From Paenibacillus profundus (GTDB lineage Bacteria; Bacillota; Bacilli; Paenibacillales; Paenibacillaceae): 38,179 nt of DNA. The stretch lies in NCBI RefSeq assembly GCF_021369635.1, contig NZ_JAJNBZ010000044.1:1-38179 (forward strand), written 5' to 3'. This document shows, piece after piece, positions 26,947 to 35,713 of this stretch. The notes under the pieces are model-generated. The model searched no databases. It had not been told where the DNA came from and saw only the letters and a program-made list of their open reading frames with translations. Made by a program: the position numbers and the translations under genes. The first letter of the stretch is position 1. Every line of letters begins with the position of its first letter.

Positions 26947-27651
26947 GTGAAAAAGTTAATCGAATTCAAAAAAGTAACGAAAGAATACAAAATAGGAGAA
27001 GTGCCAATCAAGGCCCTTGATGGTGTTGATTTATCCATATCAGAGGGAGAATTCGTCGTTATTTTGGGTGCAAGTGGTGCGGGTAAAAGTACGATTTTGA
27101 ATATACTTGGCGGTATGGATACAGTTACCTCAGGTCAAGTGTTCGTTGGTGATCAAGAAATAACAAGATTCAACGAAAAAAAATTAACAGAATATCGCGG
27201 TGAGAAAGTTGGCTTTGTATTTCAATTCTATAACTTAATTCCGAATTTAAACGCTCTAGAAAATGTTGAATTTGCCACTGAAGTATGTAAAAACCATCTG
27301 GATGCTAAAGATATTTTACATAAAGTTGGATTAAAAAATCGTATCAAAAACTTCCCTTCCCAGCTCTCTGGAGGAGAACAACAAAGAGTGGCTATAGCTA
27401 GAGCTGTTGCTAAAAATCCATTACTTTTACTCTGTGATGAACCAACCGGAGCTTTGGATTATGTGACAGGTAAGTCCGTCTTAAAGCTTCTTCAAGATTT
27501 GAACAGGGAAACGAACAAGTGCGTCGTTCTGGTCACACATAATTCCGCAATTGCTCCTATGGCCGATAAGATTATTAAGGTTAAAAGCGGAATGATCGAG
27601 AGCGTTACGATTAATGATGAGAAACAAAGCGTTGAAGGGATTGAGTGGTGA
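26947..27651 (+). CDS. ABC transporter ATP-binding protein (MacB/LolD type)
   Basis: ATPase partner of the FtsX-like permease, 234 residues. Walker [11 protein letters not shown]-loop [16 protein letters not shown], signature [14 protein letters not shown], Walker [14 protein letters not shown] (Cys in place of the usual Leu before Asp), and H-loop [12 protein letters not shown]. It has the LolD-specific pattern of GGMD after Walker A. The start is GTG with GAGGTGAT about seven bases upstream. It overlaps the permease gene by seven bases. Transporters of this type expel peptides or lipids, or act as mechanical sensors rather than pumps. Confidence 0.92.
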   Translation: MKKLIEFKKVTKEYKIGEVPIKALDGVDLSISEGEFVVILGASGAGKSTILNILGGMDTVTSGQVFVGDQEITRFNEKKLTEYRGEKVGFVFQFYNLIPNLNALENVEFATEVCKNHLDAKDILHKVGLKNRIKNFPSQLSGGEQQRVAIARAVAKNPLLLLCDEPTGALDYVTGKSVLKLLQDLNRETNKCVVLVTHNSAIAPMADKIIKVKSGMIESVTINDEKQSVEGIEW

Positions 27652-29978
27652 TTATGAAATTATTCTCGAAATTATTAAGGGATATTAAACAATCGATCGT
27701 TCAATTCATAGCCTTAGCTTTGGTTGTCGCAGTAGGCGCTTTTTTCTATGCGGGGCTGAATAGTTATAGCAATAAGCATCGTACTTATTCTGAGGCTTAC
27801 TTTAAAGAACATAATTTAAGCGACTTAAATGTATATTACAGTCAAATTTCCAAAGACGATGTGGCTGGTTTAAGCGAAGTTAAAGGTATACATAAAATAG
27901 AAGGACGTTATACCTTTGATGCCACGCAAGTCTTGGAAAATTACAAAGCCTCATTAAAAATTCATTCGCTCCCTGTAAACAATGAAATCAATACGCCTAC
28001 TATGATTGAGGGTAGTATCCCGTCAAAAAAGGGTGAAATCTTATTAGATTCCCATTATGCCAAAGAACATCATTATCGTGTCGGCGATGAAATCAATATA
28101 CGTACGGATGATAAAAATTTGAAGTTTACCATTAGCGGCTTGTGCGAGAATGTGGAATATTTAAAAAAGAACCCCACACAAGACCATAAAACCCACGGAG
28201 TCGCTTATATTGCCGAAGAGACAATACCTGAAATCCGGGACGGCTTTTACTATAATGAAATCATGATTGATGCTCAAGAAGGTTACGATATTGACCAATT
28301 AGGCAAATCAATTGAAGGACAATCCAAACATCTTCCTTATTTAGACCAAACAAGTAAGGAACGGACTTACGGTTATTCTCAAATAAAACAAACGATATAT
28401 AACAATAGTATGATGAGTAAGGTTATACCTCTAGTTCTCTTTTTGATTTCAGCTATCATCCTATTTCTTACCATGTCGAGGACGATCGATTCTGAGCGAA
28501 ATCAAGTAGGTATCATGAAGGCTTTGGGTGTAAAGAACCGAAACATCATGCTTCATTACATGGGATACCCTGTGCTGGTAGGTATAGTAGGCTCAATCAT
28601 AGGCTGTATCATGGCCGCTCTTGTATTTATTCCATTAGTAACGGCGTCGAGTGCAAGGTCCTACACTCTGCCTGACATTACATTCTCACTTTCTTGGTAT
28701 TCGCTCATTCCTTCCATCATTTTTTCTAGCGCTTTTGGACTTCTGTCCTGTTACTTGAGTGGCAGAACGATATTAAAAGAACGTGCGGCTCAGGCTATGC
28801 GTCCTAAACCGCCTAAGAAAATGAAAAAGCTGTTAATAGAAAGAGTTCCAGGTATTTGGAGTCGTATTTCCTACAGTTACAAACTCATTTTGAGAAATAT
28901 ATTTTTAAATAAACAAAAAGCTTTAGCGAGTTCAATTGGTGTTGTTGTAAGCACGGTGTTATTGATAACTGCTTTGGGCACTCAATCGTCCTTGATCAAA
29001 ATAGCGAACCAAATTGAAGATGTTTATACGTATGATTTAAGAGTAGATTATAAGCTGGGTACATCTTCCGATACGTTACAACTACCCTCCGGCATTAAAA
29101 ATAGTTATTTTACATCCACCTTTCCTGTTGAATTCATCAAAGGGGGTGAAAAAGAAAATGCCACTTTAGTTGTTACGGAAAAAGAAAACAATCTCATTCA
29201 TTTCTTTGACAAAAATGACAATCGACTATCTTTAGAAAATAATGGTGTGCTGGTACCCCAATCTTACGCGGACAACTATCATATTGCAGAAGGGGATATC
29301 ATCCAAATAAAGTTCACAGCACCAGAGCTTAAAAATAAATCTGTGGACATGAAGGTTTTAAACATATCTACACAGTATACGAACCCGTCGTTTTATATCA
29401 CACCAGCCTATTTAAAGAGCTTTAACATAGACTACAGTCCAACCTCGCTTTTAGTTGAAGCAAATAGCTCTACAGATCTTGTAAGCGTTCGTAACTTCTT
29501 TGAACAAGATCATCATGTAGATACCATTGCAGACAAGAATGATCTAAAGAAATCAGCTCAATATATGTTGAAACAAAACAGTTTTATATTTATCATGTTT
29601 ATCATTTGTGCCGTCGTACTCTCCTTTGGCGCCATATATACGATATCTTCCATAAACATTTATGAAAGGAATCGTGAGCTTGCAACACTTAAGGTATTAG
29701 GCTATCAAAAACATAAAATAAACAGACTTATATTTTTTGAAAACATCATACTAACCACATTTGCGGTAATTGTAGCTTTACCGATAAGCGGCTATATTTA
29801 TACAATGATTGTAAAGGCACTGTCTAGTACCCATCAACAAATCCCAGATAAATTAAATATTTTTATAATGTTGGTATCTGTTATTCTTGCATTCTTACTT
29901 ACCATTCTATCTAACTTACTACTTAGGAGAAAAGTTACCAAAATAAATATGATTGAATCATTAAAAAGTATAGAATAA
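27645..29978 (+). CDS. FtsX-like ABC permease with two FtsX domains
   Basis: A 777-residue permease. It starts with one membrane helix (IVQFIALALVVAVGAFFYAG), then a large extracellular domain (about 40-260). The first FtsX domain has three helices (270-380, containing VGIMKALGVKNRNIMLHYMG), then a linker, another helix (about 430), a second extracellular domain (450-640), and a second FtsX domain (ELATLKVLGYQKHKINRLIF). This is a duplicated MacB/LolCE-like architecture, longer than Bce-type permeases. The start could be the GTG at 27645 or the ATG at 27654; neither has a strong ribosome binding site, which fits translational coupling to the ATPase. No response regulator or sensor kinase lies nearby. 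Confidence 0.9.
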   Translation: MVIMKLFSKLLRDIKQSIVQFIALALVVAVGAFFYAGLNSYSNKHRTYSEAYFKEHNLSDLNVYYSQISKDDVAGLSEVKGIHKIEGRYTFDATQVLENYKASLKIHSLPVNNEINTPTMIEGSIPSKKGEILLDSHYAKEHHYRVGDEINIRTDDKNLKFTISGLCENVEYLKKNPTQDHKTHGVAYIAEETIPEIRDGFYYNEIMIDAQEGYDIDQLGKSIEGQSKHLPYLDQTSKERTYGYSQIKQTIYNNSMMSKVIPLVLFLISAIILFLTMSRTIDSERNQVGIMKALGVKNRNIMLHYMGYPVLVGIVGSIIGCIMAALVFIPLVTASSARSYTLPDITFSLSWYSLIPSIIFSSAFGLLSCYLSGRTILKERAAQAMRPKPPKKMKKLLIERVPGIWSRISYSYKLILRNIFLNKQKALASSIGVVVSTVLLITALGTQSSLIKIANQIEDVYTYDLRVDYKLGTSSDTLQLPSGIKNSYFTSTFPVEFIKGGEKENATLVVTEKENNLIHFFDKNDNRLSLENNGVLVPQSYADNYHIAEGDIIQIKFTAPELKNKSVDMKVLNISTQYTNPSFYITPAYLKSFNIDYSPTSLLVEANSSTDLVSVRNFFEQDHHVDTIADKNDLKKSAQYMLKQNSFIFIMFIICAVVLSFGAIYTISSINIYERNRELATLKVLGYQKHKINRLIFFENIILTTFAVIVALPISGYIYTMIVKALSSTHQQIPDKLNIFIMLVSVILAFLLTILSNLLLRRKVTKINMIESLKSIE

Positions 29979-29985
29979 TGGAGAA

Positions 29986-30063
29986 ATAGCCTTAAGTTCT
30001 TGGAACTTAAGGCTATTCAGCCTGTTGAGAAACCTCAACAGGCTGAATAAGCTTAGTTTTTTT
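29986..30063 (+). terminator. tandem overlapping perfect hairpins with terminator
   Basis: The first stem is 14 bp (29986-29999 with 30003-30016). The second is 16 bp (30014-30029 with 30034-30049). They share three bases (30014-30016) and are both perfect. A T7 run follows at 30057-30063. They end the ABC/FtsX operon. Confidence 0.8.
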
Positions 30064-30120
30064 CAAAAAGGGTTAATTCAACAATCCATTCGGTTTAGAA
30101 GCTTACGATGGCGAGTATTA

Positions 30121-30720
30121 TCATATCAGCAGGCCATTCTCCACTACTACTAAAGCTTCATCCAATAATTTAGCAAACTCTGATTTTGTAGCCTCAGCAC
30201 TGTATTCCATTAACGATATATTTACCCCAACGACCACCCCGGCAAAGGTTCGTACTGCTAGATCATCAGAATTACTACCTACTCGATTGGCGACAATCTG
30301 TGTTAACAGCTGCATCATCTGTGTTAAGTTGTTCAGCGCAGCCGCGCGTAGCTCCGGGACCGCCATGATCAGTTGATTTCGCTGACGTGTTGTTTCCCAC
30401 TCATCGTCAGTGATCTCGTTAATTCCCAAAATCATGGCATTTCGAACGGCTTGTAAGGGATTCAACTCTGACGGTTGATTTTCAAATGCAGCGACGAGAA
30501 GAGGATCATAATTATCGGTTAATACCACGTCCTCTTTTGTAGCAAAATAACGAAAAAATGTACTCGGTGAGATTTCCGCAGCTTCAGCAATTTGTTCAAC
30601 CGTTGTCGCATGATAACCATTTTCTCGAAAAAGCCTTAATGCATGCGTCTGAACATTGGCCATCGTTTTCGCTTTTTTTCGCTCACGTAATCCGACTTTT
30701 TGTTTCGCACCCTCAGACAT
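30121..30720 (-). CDS. TetR-family transcriptional regulator
   Basis: A 199-residue TetR-type repressor. The HTH (about 10-60) reads TMANVQTHALRLFRENGYHA followed by TTVEQIAEAAEISPSTFFRYF, a textbook TetR helix-turn-helix. The C-terminal ligand domain (70-199) is all-helical. An in-frame TTG lies at 30744, but the ATG at 30720 has AGGAG eight bases upstream. It lies downstream of, and in the same direction as, a 14-TM efflux pump and has its own promoter with repeated sites (30746-30818). It most likely represses itself and possibly the pump. Confidence 0.92.
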   Translation of the reverse strand: MSEGAKQKVGLRERKKAKTMANVQTHALRLFRENGYHATTVEQIAEAAEISPSTFFRYFATKEDVVLTDNYDPLLVAAFENQPSELNPLQAVRNAMILGINEITDDEWETTRQRNQLIMAVPELRAAALNNLTQMMQLLTQIVANRVGSNSDDLAVRTFAGVVVGVNISLMEYSAEATKSEFAKLLDEALVVVENGLLI

Positions 30721-30745
30721 CTTTTGCACTCCTAACAAAGTCAAA

Positions 30746-30818
30746 TTAAACTCAATGTGATGAATTCAAGCATATTGTCACTTAAATTAGAGTCAATGTC
30801 AACTTACACTCAAGTTCA
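30746..30818 (-). promoter_or_regulatory. promoter and repeated operator-like sites of the TetR gene
   Basis: On the minus strand TTGACA (30802-30797), 17 bases, then GACAAT (30779-30774). Three related 15-base elements lie across it, read on the plus strand: TTAAACTCAATGTGA (30746), TTAGAGTCAATGTCA (30787) and TTACACTCAAGTTCA (30804). Two flank or overlap the -35, as expected for an autorepressor. Confidence 0.55.
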
Positions 30819-31081
30819 TAACCCATCAACTATCACTGATTACCGACCAAGAAAGTGTCATTTTCCTAATCGACGCCAAGGATATAGTTCTTCTGGTTAA
30901 TCCGTTTTTGCCGCCCCTTTACCGTTTGTTTCATTTTACGGCTTGATTTAAATCTGTCACCCGCGTTTCGAACCATAAGATTTATTAACATTGTTCATAT
31001 GAATGGTTATCGTCTTTTGGCGCTCCAACGCGATCACTCCCTTTCTGCCATTGATAAGACACAACCAAACTTTTCCTTAAC
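30819..31081. other. intergenic, no supported gene
   Basis: About 260 bases between the TetR promoter and the 3' end of the efflux pump gene. I see no convincing reading frame and no clear terminator for the pump gene. Confidence 0.3.
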
Positions 31082-32590
31082 TTAAAGACTCGTCCTGGAA
31101 TGTTTACTCTCTACCGTGCGCGCTTTTAAAAGACCGAAGGTAAAAGCAATTCCAACAACCGCAGCTCCTACACATATCCAGAACATATTGCCCATGCCGC
31201 CGACAAAAGAGGTTTTAACAGAATGAACGAGCGAATCTGAACCGATTTGACGCGCGGCCGCCATACCGGCAGATACATTTCGTTGCGCGACTTCAAAAGC
31301 ATCCGCAGGCCATTCATCCAGGTTGAGATTATTTCGATAAACAGCGCTCAGAACAGTCCCTAGAATTGCGACTCCTAACGTTCCTCCAACCTGTCTGATG
31401 GCCATAAGAAGTGCCGATCCCACACCGCTTCTCTCGGGTGAAAGTGCTGAGATAGCTACATCCATCGCAGCCGGGAGTGCAAATCCAATGCCAAGCCCCA
31501 CTGCAGAAATCCAAATGGAAGTAAATCCGTATCCGGTCGAGATATCTGTAGCGCTACCCATCGCCAACCCAATTCCAAGCAGTAAAGATCCAAGAACAAT
31601 TGCCGTCCTGGTTCCGAATCGTGACTGCAGGGCATCCGATATAGGCGATCCAATCACTAGCCCGATAACGAGCGGCAATAGTCTCAACCCGGCGCTTAGC
31701 GCGTCTACTTCTAACACGGCCCGAAGGTATTGAGGCAAAGCGAACAATACGCCGAATAGAGCAAAAGAGATGATAGAGCCTATCAAGGTTCCACCTGTAA
31801 AACTTCGAGATCGGAATAACGAAGGGTCAACCAATGGTTGAGCGGTCCGAGTCTGATATACAACAAACCAGAATAATAGAAGTATACCTGCAATAACTGA
31901 CGTTAATGTTATTGCATCGCTCCAGCCTCTTTCACCTGCTTCAATAACACCATACGTTAAACCGATCAACCCTATGCTTGAAAGCAACATCCCCGGAAAA
32001 TCCATAGCGCGGCGTTCTTCGCTCCGAGATTCAGGCAAGAGGAAAGTTACTGCTATTAGCGATAAAATAACCAGCGGAATATTGATGATAAATACCGAAC
32101 CCCACCAATAGTTGTTAAGGAGCCAACCCCCAAGAATAGGACCAAACGGTATTCCAATCGCATTAGCCATCATCCAAACTGCAATTGCTTTCGGCCTTTC
32201 CTTTTTTGAAAACATCACTGGAATAATCGCCATGGATAATGGCACAAGCATGGAAGCGCCTAAGCCGAGAAAGACGCGCGCTGTTATAAGTTCCCATGGC
32301 AATGTGGAATACGCGCACGCAAGGGAGGCTGCACCAAAAATGAGCAATCCGGCAATAAGCATCCTCTTGCGCCCGATTCTATCCCCTAGCATCCCCATCG
32401 GAAGCAGCATCGCGGCAAAAACAAGATTATATGCATTGGCAAACCATTGGAGCTCGGCATTTGTTGCGTGCATATCTTCGGCCAAAATCGGCAAAGCCAA
32501 ATTTAAAATCGTCATGTCCAGTCCAACCGCAAGAATTCCGAATGCAAGTGAAGCCAGTACCCACCATCTTTGTTTATATTGCGAATTCAT
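31082..32590 (-). CDS. MFS multidrug exporter, DHA2 family (14 TM)
   Basis: A proton-coupled drug exporter of 502 residues with fourteen membrane segments. Motif A is GMLGDRIGRKRML; motif D1-like LDMTILNLALPIL is in the first helix, as typical for DHA2 (EmrB/LfrA/QacA) members; motif C lies around IGIPFGPILGGWLL. An in-frame upstream start at 32629 exists, but the ATG at 32590 has AAAGGGTG eight bases upstream. A good promoter lies 45 bases upstream. The substrate is unknown. The TetR gene downstream is the likely regulator. Confidence 0.92.
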   Translation of the reverse strand: MNSQYKQRWWVLASLAFGILAVGLDMTILNLALPILAEDMHATNAELQWFANAYNLVFAAMLLPMGMLGDRIGRKRMLIAGLLIFGAASLACAYSTLPWELITARVFLGLGASMLVPLSMAIIPVMFSKKERPKAIAVWMMANAIGIPFGPILGGWLLNNYWWGSVFIINIPLVILSLIAVTFLLPESRSEERRAMDFPGMLLSSIGLIGLTYGVIEAGERGWSDAITLTSVIAGILLLFWFVVYQTRTAQPLVDPSLFRSRSFTGGTLIGSIISFALFGVLFALPQYLRAVLEVDALSAGLRLLPLVIGLVIGSPISDALQSRFGTRTAIVLGSLLLGIGLAMGSATDISTGYGFTSIWISAVGLGIGFALPAAMDVAISALSPERSGVGSALLMAIRQVGGTLGVAILGTVLSAVYRNNLNLDEWPADAFEVAQRNVSAGMAAARQIGSDSLVHSVKTSFVGGMGNMFWICVGAAVVGIAFTFGLLKARTVESKHSRTSL

Positions 32591-32634
32591 ACTGAAAGCA
32601 CCCTTTCTTATTATGACATTAACTTTCATTTAGT

Positions 32635-32663
32635 AGTTTATATATTTTGATTGTAACTGTCAA
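32635..32663 (-). promoter_or_regulatory. promoter of the DHA2 efflux gene
   Basis: On the minus strand, TTGACA (32663-32658), 17-base spacer, TAAACT (32640-32635). No copy of the TetR-gene repeats is obvious here, so control by the nearby TetR protein is not proved by sequence. Confidence 0.6.
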
Positions 32664-32917
32664 TATTTAATTTATCAAATGTTCAATGCTGCTGCTGCTG
32701 ATATATCTCGCATCGCGGCGCGCAACTGAGCAAGAGAAGTTGATTCAAAGCCGTGTTCCCATGCTGGTCTTTGGGCTATGGATTCGTCTTGTGTTGGAGA
32801 CTCATCCGGCCATGAACGCCTCAATTTGGATTCGTGTACCTCAAGCCGTGCGTTTGCCTCCGGCTTCCTTCAGACCCCGCCTCACGGCGGGGCCATGGTG
32901 CATTACCCACCCCACCA
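32664..32917. other. intergenic GC-rich patch
   Basis: Between the efflux promoter and the CPCC gene's terminator. It contains a GC-rich hairpin (CCCCGCC at 32875-32881, GGCGGGG at 32886-32892) next to a TCCGGCTTCCTTCAGACC stretch. The composition differs from the AT-rich neighbours and suggests a foreign fragment. I could not identify its source, and the open frame across it does not look like a protein. Confidence 0.3.
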
Positions 32918-32950
32918 TAAAAAACGCCTCAGAGATAATCTCTGAAGCGT
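32918..32950 (-). terminator. intrinsic terminator downstream of the CPCC gene
   Basis: A 12-bp stem with one mismatch (32924-32935 with 32939-32950) and a TAA loop. On the minus strand it is followed by TTTTTT. It lies about 165 bases after the CPCC gene. Confidence 0.75.
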
Positions 32951-33116
32951 GATTACTTACAAAACCTATTTATATCATCCAAAGCTGAATGAGCATGCCC
33001 TCTAACAAACGAACTCTCCTCTTTCAGTGCATTATTGATAAGTGGAATAATCAGTTCCTTATTAACGGTTCTGTGTATTCTTGCAATATGACCAAAGCAT
33101 AGAATTGCTATTCCTC

Positions 33117-33554
33117 TTATACAGGGTTATCCGAATTGATCAGGCTTATGATCTCTTGATTTTGTTCTATGTTGTTGCTGTAACGCTCCACTCGCTCGTG
33201 AACAATATCATCTAGTAGCTTTTCCAAGGAGTCGATTTCCTGCCTTATTTGTTGAGCAGATTCCTTATTTGCGGTTCTAAGTTGTTCAAATGCATGCATT
33301 AAACTTTTCTTTGTTTGAACTTCTTTATCCGTTTGTGCTAGGACCCTCTGTCTATCTCTATACATGATGTAGTGTTTTTTGAAGTTCTCTCGAGCTTCTG
33401 TAAGTGAATAATCTTGATTTGGACCGCCCCTAACTTTTTCTGCATGGGGATCATCTTGTCCATCATCTTCCCAATTACATAAACAACAAATCACCCAATC
33501 CCGTCTTTCCTCTAGTGTAGGATAGCCACAACAGGGACAATTATGCCGAATCAT
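33117..33554 (-). CDS. cysteine-rich CPCC-domain protein, possible immunity protein
   Basis: The N-terminal 65 residues are a CPCC domain: HNCPCCGYPTLEERRDWVIC, then CLCNWEDDGQDDP, GGPNQDYSLTEARENFKKHY. The CPCC plus CxxC pattern suggests zinc binding. The remaining 75 residues are charged and predicted helical or coiled-coil (EQLRTANKESAQQIRQEIDS). CPCC proteins are often encoded beside polymorphic toxins and are thought to be immunity proteins (family knowledge). Start ATG with AAAGGTAAG about ten bases upstream. Same direction as the SF0329-like gene upstream of it. Confidence 0.85.
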   Translation of the reverse strand: MIRHNCPCCGYPTLEERRDWVICCLCNWEDDGQDDPHAEKVRGGPNQDYSLTEARENFKKHYIMYRDRQRVLAQTDKEVQTKKSLMHAFEQLRTANKESAQQIRQEIDSLEKLLDDIVHERVERYSNNIEQNQEIISLINSDNPV

Positions 33555-33737
33555 TTGACACTTACCTTTCTTTGTTAGACATCAATGATTACTTGTCGCT
33601 CTTCAACCTTAACTCTGTTTTCACAGACTCGCCTTTTTACATGTTCAATTATGAAAGTTAATGCAGCAGAGCATGATATCTGTATAATGAGTAAAAGAAA
33701 AAGCAGCCCCTGGTATAGGTGAATGCGTAACTTATTA

Positions 33738-34307
33738 CTATAACGTACTACGCCGTAGTTCATAAAAATACTGCACAATGGAGTGCTTTAACTTCATCTT
33801 CTCGGTCATATTTAAAATTCGCTTTTTGCCAACTCGTCTGTCCACCAAAGCTAGAATATTCAATAAGATATCATCGCTCTCTATGCTTTCCTCTATAGAA
33901 ATGGATAAAAATTTATTAGCTGTAACGACAAAATTTGATTTACTTAATGATGATTGTGCCGACAAAAGCTCTTTTGCATATTCTGTTATTTTTCTATTTC
34001 TTGCAATTACTTTTAGCCGATCCTCCGGCACTGTTCCCTTGGTATCTTTTCTGACTGCTTCAATTTCTTCATTGCTAATCGGAATTTGGATATTTGCATC
34101 ATTCTTAATTTCCAGCTCCGTCTGATACCATCTGATTAAGTTAGTTGTATCACTCATATTAAATACGTTCTTTTTATCTACTGCAATATAACAAAGCCCT
34201 GCTTTATCGGGTAAATAACGATAGCTCGTTGCACGGTATTCGACCCTTCCATGTAACGCAGGACATAGAAAACTCTCCAGATTTTGTTTCAATTTGCTCC
34301 AGCTCAT
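33738..34307 (-). CDS. SF0329-like protein, possible immunity protein
   Basis: A 189-residue soluble protein. It opens MSWSKLKQNLESFLCPALHG and continues RVEYRATSYRYLPDKAGLCY; the WSKLKQ...L.GRVE...T.YR pattern matches what I remember of the SF0329 family, often found near toxin-immunity loci. The C-terminal part is helical and basic (RRVGKKRILNMTEKMKLKHS). ATG start with AAGGAG six bases upstream. It is followed 183 bases later by the CPCC gene in the same orientation. Function is not established. Confidence 0.7.
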   Translation of the reverse strand: MSWSKLKQNLESFLCPALHGRVEYRATSYRYLPDKAGLCYIAVDKKNVFNMSDTTNLIRWYQTELEIKNDANIQIPISNEEIEAVRKDTKGTVPEDRLKVIARNRKITEYAKELLSAQSSLSKSNFVVTANKFLSISIEESIESDDILLNILALVDRRVGKKRILNMTEKMKLKHSIVQYFYELRRSTL

Positions 34308-34419
34308 GTACTACTCCTTGTTCTATATTTTTCGTACCTGAAAAATAGACCTACTCCCTTGAGTCTGTAAGAATAACTCTATTACAATTGTTCATCTTGA
34401 CAAAAAAACACCACCTCGC

Positions 34420-34734
34420 TTGTTTGGTATCATGGAAGTACGACCAACCATGCCAACAAAAAAGATGGATAGCTCTAGGTTACAACAACATTCCTTGTCT
34501 GAACAGTCTCGTTTTTCCAAACTTTTTGCCTCGCTTCACGTCAGGAAAGTTCTGCGACACGAAGGCATTTCCAAATCGTTAGGTCTTACCCTACCATTAT
34601 TACCAGCAAATACATACATGATTGGCTTCTGTTCATGCATGAGACACATACCATCAGTATCGACATTTGTTTCAATTATAACACAGCAGAATAATCTGAC
34701 AGCACATATTGAATTACCTCTGCACAGGAGATAG
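34420..34734 (+). pseudogene. N-terminal remnant of an IS4-like transposase
   Basis: The frame reads MDSSRLQQHSLSEQSRFSKL and then FASLHVRKVLRHEGISKSLG, which resembles the opening of a group of Firmicute IS4-type transposases (SRFSKHF..LHVRKVLR..GI.KS.GLS). Beyond residue about 60 the resemblance is lost. The full transposase would be over 400 residues. There is no ribosome binding site worth noting. It lies between two immunity-like genes on opposite strands, and its insertion may have broken the original locus. Confidence 0.45.
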
Positions 34735-34739
34735 TGTGT

Positions 34740-35009
34740 CGTGATTGTTTAGGCATTGTAGAGATCCGCTCCTTAGCATGATAGTTATATTCTTCAAGCC
34801 CTTGTTATTCTGTCTAACCTAGTGTAGCCGATCCACTTGTATCAAAGAATGATTGTATAAGTCATAAATTGAGGTTAGTATTTCATGTATGAGAAGCTAT
34901 GGAAGAAGCCATAAGAGTCTTGCTAAGGCTGATCCATTAATCGAGAAGGGTATTAAATAACTTGTCGGACAAGTAATAACTAAATTCATATTTGTAGAGG
35001 TGTTACCCC
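34740..35009. other. upstream region of the NTF2-fold gene
   Basis: No gene supported. A possible promoter is TTGTAT (34853-34858), 17 bases, TAGTAT (34876-34881). The ribosome binding site GAGGTG lies at the end. Confidence 0.3.
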
Positions 35010-35546
35010 ATGGATCAACAAGAGTTGAACAAGCATTTAGTTCATATCGTCCAAGAATACGGATCAAAATGGAACAACATTGAAGATCACATCTATAAAC
35101 AGTATGAACAAGAAGAAGCTGAATTAAGAGAAAAATATACAGGTGATGAATATCATTATGTACAACGAACAGATTGGCACGAACAATTCTCTGGGCTGAT
35201 CGGTCCTATTTTTGTTGAATACTGTACCGATAAAAAGAGGGTGTATGGCGGTAGAAGCAGACAGAGCTTTGGTTTTCCGGTGAAGTTCAATGGGATAGAG
35301 CACTCTATTGAAACAAATGTTGAACTTAAGAATAAAAACCGTGCAGAAGTTTATTTCAAAACAGAAACTAACTTTAATGATGAATACCTGTTTGTGTTAT
35401 TGAGAAAAGCCGACACATGGAAAATTGATAATTATAAAAATAGGCGTTATGGCACAATACTCCACATGTGTCACAAGTATGTAAAAAAGAGCAATCTTAA
35501 TATATTCTCTAAATCCCGCTTCTTTAATGGAAAACAGCGACTTTGA
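35010..35546 (+). CDS. NTF2-fold immunity-like protein
   Basis: A 178-residue soluble protein. It opens with an acidic helix (MDQQELNKHLVHIVQEYGSK...YEQEEAELREKYTGDE) and has a strand-rich region around FGFPVKFNGIEHSIETNVEL and RAEVYFKTETNFNDEYLFVLL. It then reaches WKIDNYKNRRYG, the characteristic WKID end of NTF2-fold immunity proteins. About 30 basic residues follow (KYVKKSNLNIFSKSRFF) that are not typical and may come from a frameshift past residue 148. Start ATG with GAGGTG seven bases upstream. Opposite strand to the other two immunity-like genes. No toxin gene is found nearby. Confidence 0.75.
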   Translation: MDQQELNKHLVHIVQEYGSKWNNIEDHIYKQYEQEEAELREKYTGDEYHYVQRTDWHEQFSGLIGPIFVEYCTDKKRVYGGRSRQSFGFPVKFNGIEHSIETNVELKNKNRAEVYFKTETNFNDEYLFVLLRKADTWKIDNYKNRRYGTILHMCHKYVKKSNLNIFSKSRFFNGKQRL

Positions 35547-35713
35547 TATCTTTTTTAAACCGCATAATGCATGTGTATTATTTTTCATTTCACAAGAAAG
35601 TATAAATTTGTTTTTTTCTGTTCACTTTATTCAAGAAAAAAGAAAGCAAGTACTACAAGTAAACTACTAATACCACTCAAATTCGAACCCATAGTTGAAA
35701 TAGACGACTGTTT

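Noticed and set aside
32686..32952. 88-codon plus-strand frame over the GC-rich patch
   Set aside because: Runs across two hairpins, has no ribosome binding site, and its composition looks like non-coding sequence.
33575..33778. 67-codon minus-strand frame with one hydrophobic segment between the SF0329-like and CPCC genes
   Set aside because: It has a TTG start without a ribosome binding site, overlaps the SF0329-like gene by 41 bases, and shows no family resemblance; it may be chance.
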